From contig JAATGQ010000103.1 of NCBI GenBank assembly GCA_015654595.1, positions 1 through 64,000 on the forward strand: a stretch of 64,000 bases of DNA, given 5' to 3'. The notes below the pieces were generated by a model. The model did no database searches. It saw only the letters and a list, made by a program, of their open reading frames with translations, and had not been told where the DNA came from. This document shows, piece by piece, positions 52,630 through 61,944 of this stretch (position 1 is its first letter; every line of letters begins with the position of its first letter). Source of the stretch: Chitinophagales bacterium (GTDB lineage Bacteria > Bacteroidota > Bacteroidia > Chitinophagales > Chitinophagaceae). A program made the position numbers and the translations under genes.

Positions 52630-53277
52630 ATGAAATCAGCCCTCCTCTTCGGCGCCAGCGGTCTCGTCGGCTCTCAGCTGCTGACGCAGCTGCTGGATAA
52701 CCCCGCTTATGACAAGGTCATCATCGTTGTTCGTAAGCCGCTGGGGGTCCAGCATCCCAAACTGACGACACTGATCGGCGACTATAACACCCTGCCAGGA
52801 TTGATGGATCAGTTAAGGGCTGATGCCGTCTTTATCGCGTTGGGCACCACAAAGAAAAAGACGCCAGACAAGGGAGTCTATTACCAGGTCGATCACGATT
52901 ATCCCCTGTTGGCGGCGCGTATCGCCAAGGAGAATGGCGCCCGGTCGGTGCTGCTGGTGTCAGCGGTGGGTGCGAATGCCAGCTCAAAGATCTTTTATGT
53001 CCGGACAAAGGGCAGGACGGAGGACGATATCATCGGGCTGAATTTTGACCACACCTATATCTTCCAGCCTTCGATGCTGATGGGCGACCGGCAGGAGAAC
53101 CGGCCGATGGAGAAGTTTTTCATCGGGCTCTTCACGTTCATTGGCCCCTTCCTTGTGGGAAAGACAAGCAAGTACCGCGGGATAAAAATTGACGACCTCG
53201 CCAAATCGATGATCAAGGCTGCCAATGATGAAAGCGTAAAGGTGAGGCGGTATGTCTGGGAGGATATGCAGGCTTAA
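52630..53277 (+). CDS. NAD(P)-binding protein, TIP30/HTATIP2-like
   Basis: The 215-aa protein has the atypical SDR Rossmann motif (LLFGASGLVGSQLLTQLLDN), VFIALGTTKKK, a VLLVSAVGANASS segment with YVRTKG, and a C-terminal FIGPFLVGKTSKYRGIKIDD. These match the small HTATIP2/TIP30-like group. No partner gene is evident. A 10-bp stem-loop lies downstream. Confidence 0.88.
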   Translation: MKSALLFGASGLVGSQLLTQLLDNPAYDKVIIVVRKPLGVQHPKLTTLIGDYNTLPGLMDQLRADAVFIALGTTKKKTPDKGVYYQVDHDYPLLAARIAKENGARSVLLVSAVGANASSKIFYVRTKGRTEDDIIGLNFDHTYIFQPSMLMGDRQENRPMEKFFIGLFTFIGPFLVGKTSKYRGIKIDDLAKSMIKAANDESVKVRRYVWEDMQA

Positions 53278-53358
53278 ATCCAACCTCGTCCATTTAATCC
53301 TGTAATTATATCCTTTAGAACAAGGACATTCAGTCTCCAACAACTATCGAATTTACAA

Positions 53359-53386
53359 CCGCCAATGGCAGCTTTTCCATTGGCGG
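53359..53386. terminator. 10-bp stem-loop between convergent genes
   Basis: ccgccaatgg and ccattggcgg pair perfectly around an 8-nt loop. There is no good T-run on either side, so it is a weak bidirectional terminator candidate. Confidence 0.4.
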
Positions 53387-53440
53387 GCAGTTCGCAGTTG
53401 TCAAAATAGACTTGTGCAATATATTTTGTAAAGTATCGGT

Positions 53441-54832
53441 CTAACTGAATAATCCTGCAAGCCCTTTTTGTATTAACGTAGTCAATAAAGGAGAGGCTGT
53501 TATCAGGATACTTCCGATAATGTCTGTCAGAGTTTTCAGAACCTTGGCGCCTCTGCTGCCATCCTGGGCATCCATCATTTCCTTATCTTGGGTCAATTTC
53601 AGTCCATTGAACCGAAGTCGGACAGGGATATAAAATATAGCTAGTAAAAGACTATGCATCAGTCCCATAAGATAAACAAAATCATAATTTACCAAAGGTC
53701 TTCCTGATACCAGCGTATAGAATCTCACCGCTTCAAGGCCGTTAATGGAATTAAACAAAATGCCCATCCAGATAACGAAGACACTTAAAATGACGGCGCT
53801 GCACAGGAAAGCAAAATCAAATCGGCTTTTCAGATTCTGATACTTGATTTGAAGAGAAGTATCCGATACAAGCGTTATTTTTTCATCTTCCGCAAAGACA
53901 TTCAGTAATTCGAGTTTATTCGCGACAAAAAGATAGGCAGTAAAACATAATGCGGCTGCCAGATAACCGGGGATAGCATAAAACAGCATCCGGGTATTGA
54001 AGTAATTCAAAAAATAAGAATCGTGTATTACGGCATCGCCGATTAGCAAAGAATATAATATATAAGTAAAAACACCAATCACGATGGCTGGTATCAAGGC
54101 CGTCTTCAATGCGTTTGGCCAATCAAATTGAAATTCATTAACAATGCTGTCTACGGATTTCACATTGCCGACAACCAACGGCAGAACCAAAAACCATAAT
54201 ACCATTTGGGCGAGCGATAATACGAACCAGATCCCAAGGGATGAATTATGATCAAAGACATCCACCAATCCATTTTTGTTATCTCTGTTAATGGCAATCG
54301 TCACCTGTTTAGTATGGACAGTCGTATCCATTGCGCTGCAGCAAGTGTCTTTCAATGTTACAAGAAGTGATTCTCCCCCTTTCTGAATAGTGTTAAGAAT
54401 TTCTCCCCTATCCGCAGAAAGTATCCTGGCATAAAAAAGCAGGCTGGTATCTGTATTAAAGTTCTGAAGATTAACAAGAGCCTTTTTTGTTTCTTTATAC
54501 ATTTGTTTGTCAGTAGACAGGTCGGTTTTCCTTGCGGCACTATCCATAGCAGACTTGGGTTTCAGGGAATCCAGACGGCCAATTTCCTTCCCCAGCAGTG
54601 TTAATCGGTCCTGGTAAAAGGACCTGGCAACGTCTTTCCGCTTATCGAGTGTCAGATCATGATATTTACCATGACAGCCGCTATAAAGCACAATGACTGC
54701 ATAAATCAAACCCGCTATCGAAAACCAGATAGGAATTGTTACTGGGGCATTTCCCCAGACAGACCAGTAGATCTGGGCTTTTTCGTCTCCAGAATTTGTT
54801 TTCACGGTATTGGTTGGTATGGAATTACTCAT
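53441..54832 (-). CDS. Multi-pass membrane protein of unknown function
   Basis: I start at the ATG of MSNSIPTNTVKTNSGDEK, giving 463 aa. There is one early helix (WFSIAGLIYAVIVLYSG), a predicted exported middle domain and at least five later helices (FVLSLAQMVLWFLVLPLVV, ALIPAIVIGVFTYILYSLLI, FAFLCSAVILSVFVIWMGIL). FQFDWPNALKTALIPA resembles FRFDWPHAIRYGISCG in the NACHT protein nearby. I do not recognise the family. It lies at the edge of a more AT-rich island. Confidence 0.75.
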   Translation of the reverse strand: MSNSIPTNTVKTNSGDEKAQIYWSVWGNAPVTIPIWFSIAGLIYAVIVLYSGCHGKYHDLTLDKRKDVARSFYQDRLTLLGKEIGRLDSLKPKSAMDSAARKTDLSTDKQMYKETKKALVNLQNFNTDTSLLFYARILSADRGEILNTIQKGGESLLVTLKDTCCSAMDTTVHTKQVTIAINRDNKNGLVDVFDHNSSLGIWFVLSLAQMVLWFLVLPLVVGNVKSVDSIVNEFQFDWPNALKTALIPAIVIGVFTYILYSLLIGDAVIHDSYFLNYFNTRMLFYAIPGYLAAALCFTAYLFVANKLELLNVFAEDEKITLVSDTSLQIKYQNLKSRFDFAFLCSAVILSVFVIWMGILFNSINGLEAVRFYTLVSGRPLVNYDFVYLMGLMHSLLLAIFYIPVRLRFNGLKLTQDKEMMDAQDGSRGAKVLKTLTDIIGSILITASPLLTTLIQKGLAGLFS

Positions 54833-54863
54833 TCTTAAAAATACACATCCTTTCAATGGTTTG

Positions 54864-54910
54864 CACCGTGAAAAACACCCTATTTCTAACACAGGAGGCT
54901 TTCACCGTCG
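54864..54910. repeat. Degenerate copy of the hairpin arm
   Basis: caccgtgaaaaacaccct near 54865 matches the left arm of the 42304 hairpin with one extra A. Its right arm (ggctttcaccgt near 54897) is imperfect. It lies just after the delta-60-type remnant and may act as its terminator. Confidence 0.45.
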
Positions 54911-55461
54911 CACAATCCGCATCAGCCCCTTTGTATAGACAGGATATCCATTCTGAAACTGATCCGGTCCCATTTGACCGGCGACTAAAACCGAGCTGTC
55001 AGTTTCTTTCACAATGGCATCTACCTGAATCGTAAGGGTGTTCTTAAGGATATAGTTTGCATCAGCAGTCCCGTCAGGATGAATCACAGCCAGCTTGATA
55101 CGCGAAAAAGTCGACCCGGTAGAATCGTTCCGGTCTCCGATAAATATGAAACTATCCGACAGGTGGCAAATGGCAGCCACTACATTTCCGGCAAGCGCCG
55201 CTTTAAAGGAATGGTCAAATTTGCCTTTGGCCGTTATTTTCAAAAAACTGGCTGCAGCATCATTGGTGACATTGCCAATTGCGCCATACATGATACGGTC
55301 AAAGGCGCCGCCCAGCAGGATATAACCAACAGCGATGGCATCCACAAATAAGGCGACGTTGTTCCTTGGTGTGGCGCCGAATCTTTCCAGGTTGGATCGT
55401 AGTAGGCGGTGGTGTCGTGGAAGAGTTTCTTTTTGAGCAGACCGTGAAACACCCAATTCAT
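54902..55461 (-). pseudogene. Remnant of a delta-60-repeat protein, frameshifted
   Basis: Two frames together encode one delta-60 (beta-propeller-like) module. The first runs from 55461 (FHDTTAYYDPTWKDSAPHQG). The second continues from NNVALFVDAIAVGYILLGG into ASFLKITAKGKFDHSF and SFIFIGDRNDSTGSTFSRI. A single-base shift around 55365 joins them. Delta-60 proteins are usually much longer, so the 5' part is also gone. The start of the remnant lies in a hairpin of the same family as at 42304. Confidence 0.65.
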
Positions 55462-55500
55462 TTAGTTAAGAGAAAATTGGGTGTTTTCACGGTATTTTAT
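55441..55500 (+). repeat. Second full copy of the hairpin family
   Basis: accgtgaaacacccaatt (55441-55458) pairs with aattgggtgttttcacggt (55475-55493), one A shorter on the left arm, followed by attttatcctttt. The arm core caccc/gggtg with gtgaaa/tttcac is the same as at 42304. It sits at the 5' edge of the delta-60-type remnant. Confidence 0.65.
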
Positions 55501-55600
55501 CCTTTTACTTTCCTTTTCCATCCTTTTTTCCGATAATTATACCTCGCCCACATTAATATGATAGTAGGTAAATATTAGTTTTAACAACCAATACAAATCG

Positions 55601-56110
55601 ATGCAGCCATTAAAACCCATATTACTCGTCTTTTTGATCCTCTATAGCTTGGCTGCATTCGCACAGCATAAAGATTCGTCCACGATCTGGTACGACCAAC
55701 TGCCGGCATGTCCTTGTAGAAACCCCGATTACAATGGAGTTACGCTTAATGACGGATGGGCCAAAGACAAAGGAGATCTCCATAAATACCACCAGGGCGC
55801 CGCAGCCTCTTTCCGATCTTATCCAGCCATCAAAACGGCGGAAGGATATTCCTGTCAGCAATGTTGTTACGACAGCAGCGGAGACCTCATTACCGCTGGA
55901 AGAGGCGCCGGAACGCCGGATAAGAGAAGTGCCTGCAGGGGAGAGAATAAAAAGGGAATAATGACGATCAGGTTCTTCGGGCTGATAGGGCATTATTTTA
56001 AAGATGTGCGCCCCTGGATCAGGTATATGAAGGCAGATAGCAGCGGCTGGCAGAAATATAATCTACTATGGCAGCCGAACAACAAAAACAAATGCAAGGT
56101 CAATGAGTAA
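55601..56110 (+). CDS. Exported cysteine-rich protein with AMOP-like domain
   Basis: The 169-aa protein has a signal peptide (MQPLKPILLVFLILYSLAAF, ending AQ). The mature part resembles the AMOP domain known from animal MUC4, isthmin and SUSD2: LPACPCRNPD, KYHQGAAASFRSYP, CQQCCYDSSGDLITAG, then GAGTPDKRSACRGE. The CPC and QQCCYD motifs and the GTPD end are the key points. AMOP is mainly reported in animals, so a stand-alone bacterial copy is unusual. It overlaps the NACHT gene by 8 bp, so the two are translationally coupled. Its role is unknown; it may be an exported binding or sensing subunit. Confidence 0.7.
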   Translation: MQPLKPILLVFLILYSLAAFAQHKDSSTIWYDQLPACPCRNPDYNGVTLNDGWAKDKGDLHKYHQGAAASFRSYPAIKTAEGYSCQQCCYDSSGDLITAGRGAGTPDKRSACRGENKKGIMTIRFFGLIGHYFKDVRPWIRYMKADSSGWQKYNLLWQPNNKNKCKVNE

Positions 56111-59012
56111 AAAAAAGAAGCATATCGGCTTATACATTATAGCGGCTTGTGCTGTAGTTGGAGGTGTCGGGAAGGCAACGAATTCTAATTTCATAACAGT
56201 CGCCGGTATCATTTTAGGCGCCATCAGAGCCATCTATGAATTCTGGAAACTTGTCAGCCCCAGGGATAAAGTCTTGCGTGTTGAAGGCTGGCTCCATAAG
56301 ATCTTTGGGACAGGAACGGGTGAGGCTAGAAGCAGCGGCCTGACATTTAACCCGGGTTCAAACAATGATAAGTTTAAAAGGATTGTGCTGGCATATACTA
56401 AAGAACAGATAGAAAATCGAAATGCCCTGATCACGGCGCCGGATATTTTTAAAATGGACTTTGGCCTGAAACCTATTTTCAAACCTGGCGGTCCTGAAGA
56501 CTGTAAGGAAGAGGCATGGGAGCGGGTGTATAAAAACCAGTTCAGCGCCATCACAGGCAAGTCTGGAAGCGGTAAAAGCTTCGAGATGATAAAAAGGGTA
56601 AAATACGCCTGTGATGAATTAGATGCTTCCTATTCGGAACATGGTTATCTGAAAGACGCAAAGATTCCCCTATTCGTGGATCTCAAATCGATGGATTCTG
56701 ATCTGACCATTGACTGGATAGCTGAATATATAAGCAAATCAGCGGCAGGATCAGGAAATAAAGGTCTGGATTCAAAGTCTATAAAGGCGATGATAGAAGC
56801 AAAAGAGGTCATCTTCTATTTTGACGGGCTAGACGAGGTGGCAATTGGGTATAGAGAACAATACGTCGACGAAATACTCAAACTGGCAAACTGGACGGGA
56901 GTACATATTGGGTGTAGAGATGAGATCTGGGAAGATATTTTGTACAAATATATCCAGGATCATGATCAACGACCGGCTCTTTATTATTTTAAAGAACTGA
57001 GCACCGACGATATATTGGAAATTATAAAAAAATCAGATTATACCTCAGAGGAGAAATCGAAGATCGAAATATTAGTCAGAAAGAACGACAAACTGCGGGA
57101 AAATCTCTCAAGGTCAATTATTTTAAATCTCTTTCTAATTTTATACAACCGACTTACACCTGTTGAGAAAAAGGACCTGGAGACGGCTGAAGGAGAAAAG
57201 GCACTGGAAATTTTATGGAGAAACTATGAGGACTTTATTTTCTGGAAGAAATTACCTGCCGATAAAGATATTCTGCAGATACGAACCTATTGTGTCTGGC
57301 TGGCCAAGATAATGAAGCAGGAGCCTTTTTTTATCGAATCGATCCAGCCCAGATGGATACTAAATGTGGACAAAGACTATATTATACAACCTGCGAAGAT
57401 TCTACAGAAATTCTATTACCTGGTCACGAGGGTTTTTGCTGCCGTAGTCATCGGTTTTTCGCTTTCCTGTATTATCTCTGTGCCGGGGCTATTTTTATCG
57501 AATAGCATATTAGGAGGAATAATCGTTTCTGTTATTGCGGGTATTTATAATAGAGAAGAAGAAAATTCGCGGTTATCTTTACGAACGAGGAATTTTCTTT
57601 TTATTGCTGCAATGCTCGGCGCGTTGATCTTGTTCTGCGGTTTTTACCAAGGAATATCCATACCGCGATCGCCAAAAGGAAATCCTATTACCTTTTTTTC
57701 AATTGAAGAAATAGGCCCTGGCGTACTATTGGGTATTGGGCTTAGCGCAATGCTGAGTTATCGTATTATCCTGGAAAAGGAGAAGAAAAAATACATCCTT
57801 CCGGTAGAATCTTTTCGTTTTGACTGGCCGCACGCTATTCGCTATGGGATATCCTGCGGATTGATTGCAGGAATCATCGTCGGGGCTATTGCTTTGGTTC
57901 TCAAACAGCAAGGAGCGCTATTTTTAGACAAATGGCTTGAACCATTTATTACCAGCTTGTCTTACAAATACAGAGGAACGAACTCTCCTGGCGTAAGTAT
58001 GTGGATAGCGATCTTTGCGTTTGCATTCCTGGTCAGCGCCTTTGTCGTCTCCGTACTTATTATTTCCATCGCGGGCCGGTATAATGATCCAAAAGAGTCC
58101 GACAAGAGAACACGTTTCAACTATGGAATATACGCTTCCTTAAAACAGGCATTTATACACGCCGCATGGACAGTTGGAGTGGTAGCGCTTTTATATATTT
58201 TTTTATTGACAAAATTCAATATCGGGACCTGGCCTAAGCTAGGTTGGACAACCCTGGGCGTTGGTCTGTTATCTTTTCTTTGGTATGGAGGAATGGAGGC
58301 GTTTAATCACGTGTTACTTAGGGTCACGCTGTACATTCGGGGTATTGCCCCTCTTTTTTACGGCCCCTGGGTAAAAATGAACGAACAAATGGGATTAATC
58401 ACGCCTACGGGTTATAAGATGAATTTCTACCACACCACACTGGCCACCTATTATTCCAATTATTCCTTATCGGACGATCGACGAACAAACATAAAAAGAC
58501 GCAAAACGGATGTCGTCGCATACTGGGGTGTTTTTATCCTTATCCTTGGGATGCTTACTTTACCCTTCGTTCTTCGTTACGGTTATAAGATTTATTGGAC
58601 AAGTCCCGGCATGGGCGTAAACGTTTCAGGAGATGCTGTTACAAAAAAGAATGACAGCGTTTATCTAATAAAAAAGAACGGCAAATTGAAATTTATGACG
58701 GGAGGGTCAATTTTCGTAGGGTCCTATGTCGGATTTGTAAATCCGGGAGGAACAGACAAAGGATTTATGGGCATGCCGATGGGCGAAGGCTATAATGTGC
58801 CATACCTGGCCCGCTTTCGTCACGGCGCTTTACTTTACAGGCTGCGGTCAGATAGCGGAGCCTGGAGCAGTTTTGGATATGCAGATACTACCAAGCCATT
58901 TCCTGTAAAAACAGGGGATAGTTTACAATTGGCGATCAATGACAGGGAATGGCAAAACGACGCAGGCTGGTATACATTAAATCTCACATCCTGTGATTCC
59001 TGTCGCAATTAA
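56103..59012 (+). CDS. Membrane-embedded NACHT-type NTPase
   Basis: The 969-aa protein has an N-terminal membrane pair (HIGLYIIAACAVVGGVGKAT, FITVAGIILGAI). A NACHT NTPase follows: Walker A TGKSGSGKSFEM near residue 152, FVDLKSMDSD, Walker B FYFDGLDEV near 240, GCRDEIWE, and a winged-helix-like part to about 350. About seven more membrane segments follow between about 435 and 835, with FRFDWPHAIRYGISCG among them. The last 120 residues form a beta-rich domain, probably outside the membrane. NACHT proteins with membrane parts occur in bacterial immunity and signalling; here the trigger and effector are unknown. It is the second gene of the AMOP-NACHT-GDPD operon. Confidence 0.85.
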   Translation: MSKKKKHIGLYIIAACAVVGGVGKATNSNFITVAGIILGAIRAIYEFWKLVSPRDKVLRVEGWLHKIFGTGTGEARSSGLTFNPGSNNDKFKRIVLAYTKEQIENRNALITAPDIFKMDFGLKPIFKPGGPEDCKEEAWERVYKNQFSAITGKSGSGKSFEMIKRVKYACDELDASYSEHGYLKDAKIPLFVDLKSMDSDLTIDWIAEYISKSAAGSGNKGLDSKSIKAMIEAKEVIFYFDGLDEVAIGYREQYVDEILKLANWTGVHIGCRDEIWEDILYKYIQDHDQRPALYYFKELSTDDILEIIKKSDYTSEEKSKIEILVRKNDKLRENLSRSIILNLFLILYNRLTPVEKKDLETAEGEKALEILWRNYEDFIFWKKLPADKDILQIRTYCVWLAKIMKQEPFFIESIQPRWILNVDKDYIIQPAKILQKFYYLVTRVFAAVVIGFSLSCIISVPGLFLSNSILGGIIVSVIAGIYNREEENSRLSLRTRNFLFIAAMLGALILFCGFYQGISIPRSPKGNPITFFSIEEIGPGVLLGIGLSAMLSYRIILEKEKKKYILPVESFRFDWPHAIRYGISCGLIAGIIVGAIALVLKQQGALFLDKWLEPFITSLSYKYRGTNSPGVSMWIAIFAFAFLVSAFVVSVLIISIAGRYNDPKESDKRTRFNYGIYASLKQAFIHAAWTVGVVALLYIFLLTKFNIGTWPKLGWTTLGVGLLSFLWYGGMEAFNHVLLRVTLYIRGIAPLFYGPWVKMNEQMGLITPTGYKMNFYHTTLATYYSNYSLSDDRRTNIKRRKTDVVAYWGVFILILGMLTLPFVLRYGYKIYWTSPGMGVNVSGDAVTKKNDSVYLIKKNGKLKFMTGGSIFVGSYVGFVNPGGTDKGFMGMPMGEGYNVPYLARFRHGALLYRLRSDSGAWSSFGYADTTKPFPVKTGDSLQLAINDREWQNDAGWYTLNLTSCDSCRN

Positions 59013-59026
59013 ATTAAGATTTCGAA

Positions 59027-59794
59027 ATGCGTGATAAAATGGAACAGTTAGCCTGGTTAAAAGCCTCCCCTATCGCACATCGCGGACTGCACGCTCTTGA
59101 AGAGGGGGCGCCCGAGAACTCTATGGCGGCATTTATGCGGGCTGTGGATAAGAAGTATGCTATCGAATTGGACGTTTATGTTACTAAGGAAAAGTTTGCG
59201 GTAGTTTTTCATGACGAGACCCTCGATAGGGCTTGTGGAGTGAACAAAGATATCAGCGACCTGTCGAAAAAACATCTTGATCAGTATCGTCTGTTTGGCA
59301 CTACCCAGAAAATCCCTTTGTTGTCGGAAGTTCTGGATGCGGTAAATGGCCAGGTACCTCTGTTAATAGAAATCAAGCGGCAGCCAAACGTCGAGAATGC
59401 AAATATGGTCATTCGAAACACCTTATTAAAATATGAAGGACCTTTGGCTATACAATCATTTGACCCCTTTATACTCTGGTGGTTTTCCAACCATGGCCGC
59501 TTTCTGAAGCGAGGGCAGCTTTCCTCCGATTTCAAAGAAGAAGAAAAAATGTCCGCCCTAAAAAAATACATTCTTAAAAACTTTCTGTTAAATCGATTTA
59601 GTAAGCCTCACTTTCTGGCCTATGATATCAGAGACATGCCTAACCGCCTGCTGGAAAGAAAAAGGAAAAAAGGAATGATTGTTCTTGGATGGACCGTCCA
59701 AAGCGCAGATGCCCATAACAAGATAAGAGCGCATTGTGATAATATTATTTTTGAGGGATTCGATCCTTCTGCTCTCCCCTCGCAGCCCGCGTAA
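59027..59794 (+). CDS. Glycerophosphodiester phosphodiesterase (GDPD)
   Basis: The 255-aa protein has the GDPD TIM-barrel motifs: SPIAHRGLHALEEGAPENSM (HR and EN), AIELDVYVTK (ExD), VVFHDETLDRACG (His), LLIEIKRQP and a C-terminal VLGWTVQSAD. It would split glycerophosphodiesters, or phospholipid-derived headgroups, into alcohol and glycerol phosphate. No signal peptide is seen, so it is cytoplasmic. It begins 14 bp after the NACHT stop. A role linked to membrane lipids is plausible in that operon. Confidence 0.9.
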   Translation: MRDKMEQLAWLKASPIAHRGLHALEEGAPENSMAAFMRAVDKKYAIELDVYVTKEKFAVVFHDETLDRACGVNKDISDLSKKHLDQYRLFGTTQKIPLLSEVLDAVNGQVPLLIEIKRQPNVENANMVIRNTLLKYEGPLAIQSFDPFILWWFSNHGRFLKRGQLSSDFKEEEKMSALKKYILKNFLLNRFSKPHFLAYDIRDMPNRLLERKRKKGMIVLGWTVQSADAHNKIRAHCDNIIFEGFDPSALPSQPA

Positions 59795-59824
59795 TTATTT
59801 TCGCTGCCCATTAAACTTTATCGT

Positions 59825-61045
59825 ATGGGACAGCGGTCTATCCGGGTAATGGCTTTGGCATTACTAGTTATTTGTGTTCTGGCAGGTGGAGCGGCGATTA
59901 TGGCCCGGACAAAAGGAGAGTTTGTGCTGCCGACGGAAAAAGCCTATGTCAATTGCACGATGGCCCGAGGGCTATTTTTCTATAAGGTATGGGGCGTATC
60001 AAAACACCAGTTTATGCCTGCTGCAACTTCACTGCTTTATCCCATCCTACTGGGTCCAGTCTTCTTTATATTTGGTTCACACCTTGTGATCCCAGTTCTT
60101 GTCAATCTGGCTGCAGCAATCTGGTTGCTAATCGCGATGCATCGCTGGATGATGAAAAAAGATTGGGTAGCCAGCCAGCAAGTTTGGCTATTGATGGTTG
60201 CAGCAGGGTTACTACCATTGCTTGTTTTAACAGGGACGGAATATGTTGTCTATCTTTTATTGGCCTTCCTCTTTTGGACCAACTCTTATAATAGCTGGGA
60301 GCGGAATTCCACTCTACCCTGGACCTGTTACTTGTACGTAACACTACTGGTGTCCATCCGATATGAAGGAATAGTCCTTGTATTGTTGATGAGCATCTAT
60401 TTTATTGCTCGGCAGAGAAACATTGATGCTCTGAAACTTTTGCTTTTCGGAGCAATGCCAATTGTAATTTACGGGATTATCTGCCGAATCCACGAAGATG
60501 CTTTTGTACCCACACCAATGGTTGAAATAAAAGGAGCCGACTGGTGGCTATCACAGTTAGCCGTTGTGTTGTTGATAATAGTGGCGAATGCGACGCCTCA
60601 ATATCGATTCGCCGGTGTTCTTCTCCTACCAATGGCATTAACAGGTGTAGTATTGTTCTGCCGCGCCAGCGATGATTCTTTAAGTATTTACCAGACACAG
60701 TACCCAGTGGCAGGCTTTTTAAGACGGTGTTATTATCGAAGGCCGCTGGCCACGAATCATCTTGGCGTAATGTCCTACTTTACGCTCGGTAATAAAATCA
60801 CCTTAAGAGATAGCAGTATATCAGACTCTGTGATGCGGATGAAGGGAATAGCCTTAGTCATTCTTTCAAACGATCGATTACAAGCATTGGTTCATCCGGA
60901 ATGGTCGAAGGTAGCAAGCTGGCAGACAAGACCGGAGGGTTATACCTTTTATATTCAGGATAGCGCACTTGTCAAATGGGTGAGAAAAAGCATGGATGAA
61001 TACCGCTACTTCCTTCCGCAATCAATACACATTGAGTATGATTAG
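59825..61045 (+). CDS. PMT/GT39-like multi-pass membrane protein
   Basis: The 406-aa product has about nine membrane helices (VMALALLVICVLAGGAAIM, LLYPILLGPVFFIFGSHLVI, QVWLLMVAAGLLPLLVL, CYLYVTLLVSIRYEGIVLV) and a soluble C-terminal domain. The topology and the loop DSLSIYQTQYPVAGFL resemble GT39/PMT-like glycosyltransferases, which mannosylate proteins or lipids. The catalytic Asp-Glu pair in the first outer loop is not clear, so the match is moderate. It begins 30 bp after the GDPD stop. Confidence 0.65.
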   Translation: MGQRSIRVMALALLVICVLAGGAAIMARTKGEFVLPTEKAYVNCTMARGLFFYKVWGVSKHQFMPAATSLLYPILLGPVFFIFGSHLVIPVLVNLAAAIWLLIAMHRWMMKKDWVASQQVWLLMVAAGLLPLLVLTGTEYVVYLLLAFLFWTNSYNSWERNSTLPWTCYLYVTLLVSIRYEGIVLVLLMSIYFIARQRNIDALKLLLFGAMPIVIYGIICRIHEDAFVPTPMVEIKGADWWLSQLAVVLLIIVANATPQYRFAGVLLLPMALTGVVLFCRASDDSLSIYQTQYPVAGFLRRCYYRRPLATNHLGVMSYFTLGNKITLRDSSISDSVMRMKGIALVILSNDRLQALVHPEWSKVASWQTRPEGYTFYIQDSALVKWVRKSMDEYRYFLPQSIHIEYD

Positions 61046-61178
61046 TACCAAAAAATATCCCAAGCCGACATTTCAGGAGTTATAAACAGCGTCTCGTCTT
61101 CCCCGCAATCAAACCGCGTATGGGTTGTATAATTTTAAGTGATAATCGGCTCCATAACCATTAAACACTTATACTGTC

Positions 61179-61619
61179 ATGCGCAGAAGACTCATCCTGT
61201 CGCTGCTGGTGCTCGTTTTTGTCTACACCGGCTTTAGCAAACTTTTTGGCTGGGACTATTTTTCGGATGCGATGCACAACCAGCCTCTCCCCCATTGGCT
61301 TTCCAATACGCTGATCTGGTCTTTGCCCCCGTTGGAACTGTGCACAGCGCTTGGTCTCGCCTTTACGGGAACGCAGCGGATCGGGCTGATCAGCTCCTTT
61401 ATTCTGCTCCTTATATTTACGATCTACACCGGAGCGATCATGCTCCACTTCTTTCCTCGTGTACCCTGCAGCTGCGGCGGTATTTTCCGTAAGCTGGGCT
61501 GGCATGCGCATTTCTGGATCAATGTGGGTCTTACGCTGCTGGCGGCCCTGGAGTTGTTTAAACCTGTCCTGCCGCGAACCCGGTCATCTATTCCATCACC
61601 AATAAATTCTCCATCATGA
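61179..61619 (+). CDS. MauE/DoxX-like membrane protein
   Basis: The 146-aa protein has four membrane helices (LILSLLVLVFVYTGFSKLFG, LPPLELCTALGLAFTGTQRI, ISSFILLLIFTIYTGAIMLH, FWINVGLTLLAALELFKP). PCSCGGIFRKLGW in a loop is the cysteine motif of MauE-type proteins, which support disulfide or quinone redox in the membrane. It overlaps the next gene's start by 4 bp. Confidence 0.88.
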   Translation: MRRRLILSLLVLVFVYTGFSKLFGWDYFSDAMHNQPLPHWLSNTLIWSLPPLELCTALGLAFTGTQRIGLISSFILLLIFTIYTGAIMLHFFPRVPCSCGGIFRKLGWHAHFWINVGLTLLAALELFKPVLPRTRSSIPSPINSPS

Positions 61620-61936
61620 AAAAGAGGAAGCTTTCGCTGCTGGCTATCGTTTTAGTCGGCATCTCGCTCGCATGGGCTAACAAGCCTTTTCACAACACTA
61701 CATACCACACCTATGAATATTTTTATACTTATTACGGCAGGGTCTACTATCTGAAAGACCTCACCGCCAATGGCTATGTCAAGGGCAACCAGTATGCCTG
61801 TGACGCGGCCGACTATGAATGTACGTTTATGGCCTTTCCTGGCAGCTCGCAGACCGACAATACGGGGAATTTCTTTTGGATCTCGGATATCCCCACGGAA
61901 GGTATCGACAACACGGGTTTTTATTTTGAGTTTTAA
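61616..61936 (+). CDS. Small exported protein of unknown function
   Basis: The 106-aa product has a signal peptide (MKKRKLSLLAIVLVGISLAWA). The mature part is Tyr-rich, with two Cys (NQYACDAADYECTFMAFPGS) that could form a disulfide. It overlaps the MauE-like gene by 4 bp, so it may be a substrate or partner of that redox protein. Resemblance to DUF6520-type exported proteins is possible but not certain. Confidence 0.7.
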   Translation: MKKRKLSLLAIVLVGISLAWANKPFHNTTYHTYEYFYTYYGRVYYLKDLTANGYVKGNQYACDAADYECTFMAFPGSSQTDNTGNFFWISDIPTEGIDNTGFYFEF

Positions 61937-61944
61937 GCGGGCGT

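Noticed and set aside
54736-55035. Plus-strand 99-codon frame across the island edge
   Set aside because: It crosses the hairpin copy and the antisense of the remnant and shows no protein-like composition.
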